This document shows, one piece after another, positions 9,626-19,143 of a stretch of DNA of 21,393 bases (position 1 is its first letter; every line of letters begins with the position of its first letter). Under the pieces are notes generated by a model. That model ran no database searches. It was not told the DNA's origin and was given only the letters and a program-made list of their open reading frames with translations. Origin of the DNA: Ettlia oleoabundans (Eukaryota > Chlorophyta > Chlorophyceae > Chlamydomonadales); assembly GCA_019693395.1 (NCBI GenBank), contig JAAMXP010000592.1:1-21393 (forward strand). The letters are read 5' to 3'. A program made the position numbers and the translations under genes.

Positions 9626-12346
9626 TCACAGGTCGCTGAGGTGCTTTCCAGCAATGAACTCAACCACCTGTGGCACCACGCGCTGCAATGCCTCTGCCGC
9701 CTTGTGCAAGTTTTCCAAGAACTCCTCCTGCATAGCAGCACAGGGGAGAGACAGGATGGGCCATGTGCGGAAAAGCACTAAGGGCAGGACAGATGGGTCA
9801 TGTTGAGGGTGGTATTGCTGGTCAGCGACTGGAGTGGGCACTCGGATGAGCAGTGCCCTCCCTGCTACCTCCCTTCCTGGCTGGCAAGTGCTCCTGGTGC
9901 TCATGGGCCTTGAGCATCCGACTGGCCAACCTGCTGGCCTCATTGGCAGCTGGCGGGCGGGCTGGCGGGACAAGACAACACACTGAGACCTTACTGCCCT
10001 GCTCACCTGGGCGGGTCGCTCCCCGTCCACAATGTCTGTAACGCTCTTGATGCAGAATACAGGGCAGCCAAACAAGTCGGCGCTCCATGCCACTGCCGCC
10101 GCCTCCATCTCCTGCAGGCAACAGACCTGGGCAGTTAACGCACGTGTTTCCCGCTGGTAAAAGCCATTGCTACACGCTACAATCATGAGAGCAACATGCA
10201 TACAGACTAGTCTGGTGCAAACATAACCCTGTGCAATGCTTGCGCAGTCCAGTACAGTTGCATCATGCTCCTGGCCAACAGTTAGTGTAACACACAATTT
10301 CCACCATCCCACTTTCAAGCCGCCCCTTGGATTATGTGCAGCCACCGGCCCACCTTGATTGCCGCCTCATGCTGCACCATGCGAGCCATGTCCTCCGCTG
10401 TGTAGTCAAGAGAGTTGCCGCTGGTAACCATGCCTGCATGTGGTGTCAGCGCCAAGAACAAGCCAGCAGGACAAGGACATGCCTCTGAGATTCCACGTAA
10501 GTTACCCCAGCCAGCATTTGCTCTAAGTGATTGAATTTCAGGTACAGGTCAGAGCGCAACGAAGGAGGCGCACTTGCAAAACACCTAGGTATGGACAAAC
10601 ACACATGACTTGACAGTTGGATGAGTAGGTAGAACGTAGCGCATTGTGACAAGGACTCCAATGCCCCTGCAAGCCAACAACACCGCACACCCATGCAAGG
10701 CACATCACCCACCTGACTTCAGGTTGAGTGCCTCGCGCAGATTGGGGGTTGGGATGGCGTCAAACGCGCCAATCCCATACTTGTCAAAGCCCTGAATCGC
10801 AAATACAAAGCAGCACACTTCACTTCGGCAACACATGCCATGCTGGCTGCACCTGAAAGATGCAGGCAGGGGCAAGTTATGGCTAGGTGCCCAACAAGTG
10901 CAGGACTGTCAGTTCACACAGCAGCACTGTGCCTCTGTTGCGCTTAGTCCGGAGTGCAACATTCATGTGTTCCTCAGCCACGCACCGGGATGGGTATGCG
11001 CCTGTCATGGTTGACCATGCCTGTGCTGATAAACACGTCGGCAATGGCAGCCCCTCGCGACCGGAATCCGCCCGCTGTTCCTGCATGCTGGAAGCGCAAG
11101 CAGGAGGAGAACACAGCATCATCAGGCTTTGAGAATGTGCAAAACATCAGTCAAGCAAGGACAGTTCCCAGGACAACAGAAACAGGAGCAGCACGTGCAC
11201 AGGCTGCCAGCAGTTGATGGGGCAAAAGCTCAAGAGGGGCACCCTCCGGGTGTTTGGCTGTCTGCATGTGCTGATGCCTGCGGTGTCTTATGCCACTGCC
11301 TGCTGCCACTGCTGCCTCTGCATGTTACTCGTGTTCCCCTGCCTGCTGCCCATGCTGGCTGCCATCGCTGCCAGTGCCTGCCACTCGCCTGCACTAATCA
11401 CAATGTCCCTTGCCTACTGCCCATGTTGGCTGCCATCGCTGCCAGTGCCTGCCACTCGCCTGCGCTAATTACAATGTCGGGCTTGAATGCCTGGATGGCA
11501 AGGTAGGTGGTCAGGGCTGCCGGCACTGTGCCCACATTGTCCACCCCAGTGGCCTTGCACTTGCCTGTGCAGCAATTGCACAACAGGAAGAGGGCCACCA
11601 TCACGATGCATAGCAGGCGAAGTGCTGCCTTCTCAGCCATGAGTGCAGCACAAAACCCCAGCCCGTGCCTTTGGTGATAGCCGCAGCAGGTGCTGCGAGT
11701 AGATATCTCCGGCATTGGACCTGTGGCCCCGTTGCAGACCATGTTACCATGCCACCTAGGCATGGGCAGCAAGACGGAATAAGCAGTACAAAAGCAGGCT
11801 TACCGAAGCAGACGAGGTGCACCTTGGCGCCGCCGTGTTCGCCCGAGAAGCTGTGGCAGGGTGCGGGGGGCGGAATCACCGCCAGGTTGTCCGCCTGCAG
11901 CCCCAATGCCTTCACCATTGGCATGGCTTCCGCTTCCATGGCTGCAGCAAAAGTGCACTGATAAGGCTTGCTGATCTGTGCAAGGTCATTGACCTGCAAG
12001 TCACCCCTCGTTTGGCTACAGCAGGCAGCGGCAGCCGGGTGTCGACAGAGGGATGCGCATGGCCATGCCTGCATCGCTGGGTATGCATTTTTGCAGGCAT
12101 CAAGGTCGTCTGGAGGAATAGCTCACCCACGAGCAACAGAATGGTGCCAATCGTTCGGTCCTCATGCGTCTGCAGGTACCTTTCTTGCCGCTTGCCAGCA
12201 TCATCTGCAACAAAATAATCCCATATTAAACCCAGCACGCTTGCAGGCGCAGGAAAAAAACAGCGCACTGACACATTGCGCATGCCTCCGTTAAGAGTCG
12301 TCACGACGTCCGCCTCCAGGCTTTTGCGCTGTTCGTTGGATGACAT
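9626..12346 (-). CDS. 5'-methylthioadenosine nucleosidase (plant-type MTN)
   Basis: It cleaves methylthioadenosine to adenine and methylthioribose in the methionine salvage (Yang) cycle, in the cytosol. Nine exons give 296 aa: 12286-12346 and 12131-12204 (both tentative), then 11804-11993, 11460-11564, 10986-11080, 10713-10791, 10354-10433, 10007-10111 and 9626-9727. Landmarks are FAAAMEAEAMP (Glu67, matching Glu12 of E. coli MTAN), VDNVGTVPAALTTYLAIQAF, AGTAGGFRSRGA, HDRRIPIPGFDKYGIGAF, SGNSLDYT, EMEAAAVAWSADLFG (Glu231, matching Glu174) and VTDIVDGERP (Asp254, the catalytic Asp197 equivalent). The C-terminus IAGKHLSDL is close to that of land-plant MTN. The core from residue about 53 is secure. 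The first two exons depend on a weak GC donor (GGAG/GCATGC), so the N-terminus may be wrong; an ATG further upstream in another frame is an alternative. Intron 4 also has a GC donor (GCGAGT) inside a tandem duplication. Whether it also acts on S-adenosylhomocysteine cannot be read from sequence. Confidence 0.88.
11340..11481 (-). repeat. 71-bp tandem duplication spanning an exon-intron junction of MTN
   Basis: Copies at about 11340-11410 and 11411-11481 differ at roughly four or more positions. On the - strand the upstream copy carries the true end of exon 4 (ATTAGCGCAG/GCGAGT). The downstream copy, inside intron 4, has a near-identical decoy (ATTAGTGCAG/GCGAGT, junction at 11389/11388). Using the decoy would add 71 nt, which is not a multiple of three, and the reading frame would meet TGA at 11400-11398. 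Confidence 0.9.
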
Positions 12347-12720
12347 TCTCACAAAAGGTGCGCGACGGTATCAATAGCGCTGCCGGCAGGTCGAGGGTTT
12401 TCAGTGCAACAGCTGAAGACCGGAAAAGGAAGAACTCGAGTACGCGTAACGTGCTGATGAATTCATCGACCATGCTTTGCATTTTTGACAGAGCCTGCCT
12501 GGTCGTGACGGCTGGCCAGCTGGACGGGGCGCAGGTGCAGGAGCAGGCCCAGGAGGACAAGCCCAGTCCCTCTTGATTACCAGCAGGCACATCAGTCTGC
12601 ATCATACACACTTCCAACGGCGCTAGTCACATATGAAAGGGCCGTAGCATGCGGCATAGCAGTCGTGGCATGGCTCCAGCTGCCACTAGCTGCCCTTATG
12701 TGTAAGCGGCAGCGCCTGCA
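12347..12720. other. Intergenic region with open frames on both strands
   Basis: It lies between the nucleosidase start and the last open frame of the next - strand gene. It should hold the nucleosidase promoter and 5' leader. A - strand frame begins MQSMVDEFISTLRVLEFFLF and runs through the chosen nucleosidase start in a different phase. It could be a leader ORF or an alternative first exon. A + strand frame (12340-12576) overlaps it. Neither matches a family I know. Confidence 0.4.
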
Positions 12721-13078
12721 TCAGCTGAAAACGAGCTGCCACTCCACTTTGGCCAGCTTCTGCCAGTCAGGCTCGCCATCCTCGTCCCGCTCTTGGTGGC
12801 AGTGCCATCTGACACAGGCAGCCACCCAGCTTCCCGCGCAGTATGGTGAGGCCGGCATGCATGTCATCCATCTTCACATCCGGCCTGCAAGGTCCATGCA
12901 TCAATACACCAATGTTTACATTGAGTGTTGAGGGGTGAACATGAACTACACCTTGGTATGACGCAGGTGCCGGTACAGCCTGCAAAGCACGCTTGGCAAG
13001 CATTGCTTGTTTACCTGCCAACTGACAAGCATTCACCCCAGCCAGCCGCCCCCCAGCCAGCCAGCCAGCCAGACAGCC

Positions 13079-13141
<63 letters not shown>

Positions 13142-14543
13142 TGGACAGCTAATCAAATCATCACCACTACTCGAGCCACCAATGAAGCCTCCCTTGAGCT
13201 CATCTAACCCGGGTCTCCAGCGAGCCGCTAGAGATGCTTGCAAAGGACGTGAAGTACTTTGGTGGCATGAACTGCAGCACCAGGTATGGCAGCAGCGGGG
13301 TGCCAGGGGCCACACAGGCCTCCACAGGCAGCAGGCCAATGTAGTGGGTCCTCAGCCGCTGTGCCCCATCCAGGGCCTTGGCATCCAGCTCAGACTGCTG
13401 AGATCAAAAGCGCCTGCCATACGTGCCGCCGCCGCCGGCAATACTATGCCCTTCACGGCCCCCACCTGCAGGCAACAAGTTGTAGAGTGCATGAGCGAGG
13501 GGGAAGCGTGGGCTGGCAGATGCTGGTACTTGGCAGCGCTGTTCAGCATTGATGGTGATGAGTACAACACGTTAGGCACGAGTGCATGCCTACTAATCTC
13601 TTACGTGTAGCACCCGCAGGCTTACCAGAGCCGCAAACTTGCGGGTGGTCAGGTAGCCCAGCAAGAAGGCCCACAGGTCCCGAGCATCAGTGTGCGCCGT
13701 GGACTGTCCCAGGGTGTGCGGCGGTACCTCTGAGCCCATGCACCCCCTGAACCTCTCGTGCTTCTTTTGGGCTGCGGCAGCGGCACTCCTGATTGTGCCA
13801 CCATTGCGAACCTTAAAGCCACCCTGGCGTGCACCAGCTGGAGCTGCAGCAAGGTGCTGGGCGCCATCGCGTGGCTCGCTGCCTCTGGTACCATCGTCGC
13901 TGCCACCAGCAGCCAGGTTGGTGGCAATGCCGCCGCCGTTGGTGGTGGTGGTTCCAATGCGGCCGCTATCGTTGCCCTTGCCACTGGCGATGCTGATGCC
14001 ACTGCTGTTCCCTTGCTGGCCGCTGCCGCCCCTGCTGCCATTCATAATGATGGCGCCAGCAGCGTTTGCCTGCTCGAAAGGCACCTTCTCGAGCCTGCAA
14101 TAAAGCATAGCTGCCACTTCCATCTCCAGTCCGGTAGTGCCGTCTGCCCGCTGCAGTTCTCCCATCAGCACTGTGTCACCTGCCTGCAAACCCTCTCTGA
14201 TCAGCACTTAGACTGCTTCCGACAAACACGCGCTCAATATGGTGCCAGAGTCTACCAACCAGGCCATGACAGCTGGCCCCAGCTGGGTCAATTTGGCAGC
14301 AGGAGCAGCGGCCGCCGGCGGCCCCGTAAGAGCTTTCCACGCAACTCACAAACGGCAAACCCAGGTCGTAATCTCTCTCCGAAATCCTGCTGTAGAAACA
14401 AATATTTGTCCAACCAGACAGTGCTTGTAGAAGCCTGCGGCGCCTCAGCGCACCTGCCTTCGGGCCTCCAAGCTGTCCAGCTCCGCCCTAAGGGCGGGTA
14501 TTAACGTCTGCAGACGCAAATCAAGATCTTCGGGGCGCTGCAT
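12721..14543 (-). CDS. Unrecognised multi-exon gene; 3' end unresolved
   Basis: I do not recognise this protein. Likely exons are 14454-14543 (MQRPEDLDLRLQTLIPALRA..., helical, acidic/Leu-rich), 14350-14386 (or to 14389), 13626-14206 and one beginning at 13394; their phases agree. Exon 3 encodes LQAGDTVLMGELQRADG and LEMEVAAMLYCRLEKVPFEQ. A linker of roughly 80 residues rich in Gly, Ser, Asn and Thr follows, probably disordered, then DARDLWAFLLGYLTTRKFAAL. Exon 4 continues RLRTHYIGLLPVEACVAPGT and YLVLQFMPPKYF. The last part is unclear. An exon from 12884 (PDVKMDDMHAGLTILRGKL) stops at 12767 in its own frame. The next frame, shifted by one, stays open to 12721 and looks protein-like (DEDGEPDWQKLAKVEWQLVF). 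Either an intron was missed or there is a frameshift. No signal peptide or catalytic motif is visible. Alternative donors for exon 4 (GTACTT or GTTAGA) cannot be separated by eye. Confidence 0.5.
13054..13141 (+). repeat. (CAGC)n then (CAGA)16 tetranucleotide microsatellite
   Basis: About four CAGC units (13054-13072) are followed, after a short interruption, by 16 perfect CAGA units (13078-13141). On the - strand this is (TCTG)n between exon 4 and the last candidate exon of the unrecognised gene, so it is probably intronic. If translated it would give a Cys-Leu-Ser-Val repeat, which I take as a shadow. Confidence 0.93.
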
Positions 14544-15048
14544 TGCCCCCCAAGAAGGCCTAGTGAAGAGGGCGACTCGTGCCCCGTTCCGACAGCGTTG
14601 ACCACAGAAGGCGCCTATTAGACCTCAAGCGTAGATTAGGTATAGTGAACCAGGAGCAACCCGATGCAACCCTGAAACAGGGGAGGACTGTCTGACAGGT
14701 GCACTCGGTGACAGCTGTCGCAAGCCCAGCTGCTGTCCTCTTCCTGGGCACTGTGGGATGCAGGCATCCTACAGAGCCCGTGCAGCCTTGCTGGCACGGT
14801 GCCGCTTTTAGGGTTTAACAGAAAAATAGTTCGCTAACTAAATACTTTGACAGGTAGTCAACACTCTCTTGATCAAACAAGAAAACACTGGCACGCAGGT
14901 GTTGATGTGGCAACATGGTTAGGTTGTTGGGTTGTAGTTGGCATTCGTACTGGCTTAAGATCAGTTCTTCGTTCCGAGCTGGCAGCGGAGCTGCAGCACT
15001 GCTCTGCAGCGCGTTCAAGTAAGGATGGTAACATCTTTCTTGGCATGC
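14544..15048. other. Intergenic region upstream of the unrecognised gene
   Basis: It separates the CPL-like phosphatase stop from the ATG at 14543 of the next - strand gene. It should hold the phosphatase 3' UTR and the promoter of the downstream gene. Small open frames on both strands show no family features. I saw no TGTAA on the - strand here. Confidence 0.5.
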
Positions 15049-18000
15049 TCAATGCTCAGCGGGCCTCATAAGTTGGCTGCTGGCACACCGGAAGTTTCTG
15101 CACATGAAGGTAACATGACAACAGTGCTTATCCTGCAGCTGTCAAACTTCGTTGCTACTAGTGCATTGGTATCACGCGCATCTCTAGACCACCAACTACA
15201 GCCTAGTTTTAAGCCCGGCCACTACACTCACCCGGGACGAGCAGCGTATCCTGGCTGATTATGGAAGCAAAATCGCGCTTGCGCCCTGGCTGACAGCTCT
15301 CGGAGCTCTCCTGCACGCATGCGAGACAACATGTGTGTACCTTGATTGTTGTACACCATCCGCAGGTTGTTGGCTGTCTGGCCATGGTGGTCGTCCGTGT
15401 ATACCTGAGCACCCAATTTGGCAAGCACAAACACAATGCACGCGTTCCCCACAGATGGTGCAATGACAGCTTTTTACCTCCTGAAGCAGCGTAGCCACAA
15501 CCTCGGCATCTTCCGCAGGGCTGCCTGTCAGGCAGACTATGGCTGCCGCCACCACCACAGAACAGGAGCCATTTACTGCCTGCTTCCCATCAGCCATAAT
15601 CTGCTCTCGGTGAACCGCCTGGTGCTGCCCGCGCTGGCTCTCCCCAACAACAAGCATCAGCTTGCTATCACCGCTGTCATCATCACAGGGCGCAATTTTG
15701 ATGGTTGTGAGGTCATCTTCTGTGCTGGCAGCTGTGATATCAGCCTGACGCCACCCCTCCGCTGGCACAGCCACGGGCTGCTGAACTGCGACAGCAGCCG
15801 CAGTGCTCTGAAGAAGCGCACTAACCTGCTGCGCTTGCTGAGCACCTGGCTTGGGCTGAGTAGGCTGGCAGCAGACAGGGATAGGCCCCATGTTGTCTTG
15901 GCGGGAGGAGGGGCGCAGGGCGCGCTCGGCTGGCACAGCCTGCTGTGCCTTCGGCGTAGACCCCAGGACCTGCACGTGGATGCACGCAAGCGGCACAGTT
16001 TATTGTCCAACTGAGCACATCTACATCTCCTACAGGAAAGCTGCTGAAGACAAGACTTTGGGTGCAAGCCAATGGCGGCATGCTTCACCTTTGCCTGCAG
16101 CAGGTTCTCATCGTTCTCAGACGCCGCTGATTCCAGCTCGTCTGTTGAGGCTGGCGACAGACAGACAAGTTGCTCGGCGCTCTGCAGGTTGGCACACAGT
16201 GTCAAATTCTGATTGGGAAACACATGCAGGTGCCATAGGCCTGCACATTGCAGGCAGCTGCACAGAAGCGGGTTGCAAGCACCTCATCCTTACCTTACCC
16301 TCCTGATACCATCCTGCCGGCAGGCCACCACTTCACACTCACCCGAAGCTCCATGAAGGCTCGCACAGACAGAGCAGAGCTTAGCTTCTCCTGCCCCTTG
16401 AACAGGCCCGCACACCAGTCTGACGGTTCTGATCGTGATACCAGCGGCACTGCTGACAGGTGGCGCAGTGTCTGGCTGGCAGCTGCCGCCAACTGGGCAA
16501 CCACGCCTCCCTGCCCATCTGCGCCATAGCAATGCTCCCAGAAGTGCAGCAGCAGACCACTCATCTCGCGCAGCACGCTGCCATCATCATACTGGTTGGG
16601 CAGCCCAGCCACGGGTCGGTAGGCCTCCACAGGATAGACGCCATCGCGGTCTGCAGGACCCAAAGACAATTCCATCAGATGTGGCTTGACCAAATATCTC
16701 AGCTTTCACCCTAGCACAATCCTACCTGACAGGACAGGGCAGCAAAGCAGCAGCGAAGGCAGAAATTCCAGTTGGGGTGGTTTCAAACAGCCAATCCGGT
16801 CCAGCGTGCCCCAACTGCAACCCTCGCGTCTGCCTCAACTTTGCCCCAAGCCCTGCTTCCGTCCATGCTCACATTTCTCGTTGTAGACTTCCGGAATGTC
16901 GTCAGCGCACCACACAGGGCCGAGGCGCATATTAAAGTCCTTGCCAAACACACTGCGCAGGCCGGTTCCTATGCACGGTGTCTTCTCAGGCACATGGGAT
17001 ACACCGTCAGGGCGTGCGCTATTCAACTGCACAGGAGAGGTGGGCCAGGTGGAGGGACAAAGCTGTCACGCAGGCAACAGCTAGTAGAAGGCAGAACTGC
17101 TGAGCGTTGCCAGTGGTTCCCCCGCAGGCCCTGCCGTGCAAAAGCTTGCCGCACCTTGCGGCCAAACTCGTGGTGAGGGATGATCTGGCCTGCTGGGTCC
17201 AAGATCTGCCAGGCGGTCTGCAAGAGGAAGCGCTGAGGAGCGTGTAAGATTGCATCCACCCTTATGCTGCCTCCTCTCTCATCTTAGCGGGAAGCAGGAC
17301 GCATGAGCTAAGGGAGTCAAGGGTCATAGCGTCGACAGTCGCGCACTAACCTGTATGTACAATGGCCTGCCCAGTGAAAGCACGTAAGCCGACAGCTTGC
17401 CGGCGGGACGCGTCTCCTGTGCCAGGTGATATGAGCAGCAGTGGTTGAGATGCCGTGTTTACGATGACAAGCGTCACCTGAGCAAGGGCGCATTGAGGCT
17501 GAACACGGAATTGCATCTGTCACCTGGATAAGCAGATCGCGCAGGTGTGACCAGCCCAGCCTCTGCCGCACGCGATAGTTGTGAGCAGCGCCCTTCCACA
17601 GCCAGGAAGCCGCGTGTACTGACTCTGCGTGGTGGGGCTCGCCAGGGAGCTGGCACACCCTACCTGTCACCGCTTGGCCAGATGGCTGCTGGGTCAGCCT
17701 CAAAGAACGCCAATGCAGGTCACGCCTGCATGGCAAAAGGTGGCAGGAGAATCCCATTCAACAGAGCTGTGGGCTGAGATGTTTCATTAACGCTTTGCAG
17801 AGCAGCAGTGGCATGCTGAAGCTTGGCAGAGCATAGAATCTGTAGCAGAGCATTCACGCACCAGTCTGGTGGCTGCACCGGCAGGTGCTCTGACTCAAGC
17901 AACGTGCTGTCCAGGTCCAGGACCACAGCCACCTGCTTGGCAGCGATGGTTCGGGAAATGAACGCTACGCCATCAACCTGCAGGTGCAGGGGCCGAGGGA

Positions 18001-18804
18001 TATAGGTTGGTGGCATGAGTAGAAGCAACAGCTGGTTCCAGCCGAAGAGACTTGAGCCAGGGCGTGGACCGACTCACTGACCGTGGTTTGCATGAGAGAC
18101 GACAACACTAGCCAAAGTTAGCTGCCGCCATAGGTACCAGCTACCAGCTATACAGGCAGTACCGCATCCAATCAGCCGCTGCCGCTTACCCGTGTGGCGA
18201 ATGCGGCGAAGGCCACACCATCCTCCCTGCAGGCCTCCCGGGGCACTAGTATCAGGTCAAAGCTGGACTGCGTGGTCAGCACTAGAACGGAACCGGTTGT
18301 GCGGCAGTCCAGTGCCAGCCGGGACAGTGTGTGTACGTGTGCGTCAGTCACCGCATTAGAGGGCTCACACGCCACCACCCACGCTGCCGGGCCCCGCTGG
18401 TTGAGCAGCTCGCTCAGCACCACATCCTCAGCCCTGATGCCACTCGTCCTGCAGGAGACGGCGGGCACACCATGCCCTGATGTCAAAAGCAGTGAACAGG
18501 ACCCATTGCACTTTCAGGAACCTTGCAAGCCGGCGAACCCTTTGTGTGGCCGCCAGGCGCATGCGCCCGGTGCAGCTGCACCCAGGGCGCCGCTACCAAC
18601 ATATCCGATTGACCGCCCCGCTTGCCTGCGGGTCAGCATCAGGTTGGGCCACCTGTCATCTAGCTGCGCCCGAATAGCTAATATGGATTCGCTGGAGGCT
18701 GCGCACAGGCGAGCTTTCACCGCGATGCCAGTTGCGGACAGCACCACTTCTTCGCTGGTGGCGTCCGCCGCTGTGACGCGGCTAATGTCCATTTCTTCTG
18801 CCAT
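15049..18804 (-). CDS. FCP1/CPL-like protein phosphatase, HAD superfamily
   Basis: It probably dephosphorylates the C-terminal repeat domain of RNA polymerase II in the nucleus. Thirteen exons join in frame to 707 aa: 18626-18804, 18190-18448, 17862-17977, 17524-17725, 17351-17416, 17155-17217, 16873-17026, 16343-16650, 16089-16181, 15478-15969, 15341-15404, 15232-15310 and 15049-15097. The catalytic motif is VAVVLDLDSTLLES with Asp167 and Asp169 (DxDxT). Then come RVRQRLGWSHLRDLL (compare VRLRPAWEDLRSYL of plant CPL1), AYVLSLGRPLYI (compare VYVCTMAERDYA), TAWQILDPAGQII (compare MWRLLDP) and CADDIPEVYNEK (compare IDDRLKVWDEK; Asp337-Asp338). Residues 1-146 match nothing I know. Residues 450-640 are Ala/Gln/Ser-rich with an acidic patch, probably disordered, followed by a short tail (to 707) without a clear BRCT or dsRNA-binding domain. 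Intron 1 has a GC donor (AG/GCAAGC, GC at 18625-18624). The Pro of the LRP motif is missing. The HAD assignment is firm; the CTD substrate is inferred. Confidence 0.75.
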
Positions 18805-19143
18805 TGCGCGCTAGCCGCGCGGGGCCAAGGCCGGGTTTGCGAGGAACGTGAGGGACCTACTCGGCTAAAACTTAACTCGCCAACTAAGGCCTGATTACCA
18901 GCTCAGATATGTACATTGTAATCTACAAGTGGCAATAATCGAGCCAACAAACTGGCAGCTAAACCTTGGCGGCGGCGGCACAGCGGGCGTAGCGCGGAGC
19001 GGAAACAGTGGATATCAGCAACAGGTGTCTGCCTACAGTAGGTAGCGGTAAGTTATCGTGTCAGTGCACAATTATCAGGATGAAATGTGGTCAAACTAAC
19101 TAATGCCTTTAGCAATGTTAACCCTGGAGCCCTGCCAGGATTG
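18805..19143. promoter_or_regulatory. Intergenic region upstream of the phosphatase gene
   Basis: These 339 bp lie between the RPF1 stop and the phosphatase ATG (both genes on -). It must hold the RPF1 3' UTR and the phosphatase promoter. An AT-richer part at about 18895-18945 contains TGTAATCTACA. No specific site or further gene is supported. Confidence 0.45.

Noticed and set aside
12340..12576. + strand open frame starting MTFSQKVRDGINSA
   Set aside because: No motif, no splice partner, and it overlaps the 5' region of the nucleosidase on the other strand; chance is the simpler explanation.
13078..13141. Regular short repeats considered as a CRISPR-like array
   Set aside because: A 4-bp unit without spacers is a microsatellite, and the window is eukaryotic.
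13758..14504. 248-codon + strand open frame
   Set aside because: It is antisense to exon 3 of the unrecognised gene. Its composition (Ala/Ser/Cys-rich, no motif) is that of a mirror of a Gly/Ser-rich GC-rich exon, and the - strand exons have consistent splice phases.
15341..15969. BRCT domain in the C-terminal part of the CPL-like phosphatase
   Set aside because: A hydrophobic stretch (SVVVAAAIVCLTG) hinted at it, but I see no Trp or Gly-Gly pattern typical of BRCT, so I left it unassigned.
15418..16014. 198-codon + strand open frame
   Set aside because: Antisense to exon 10 of the CPL-like phosphatase and without family resemblance.
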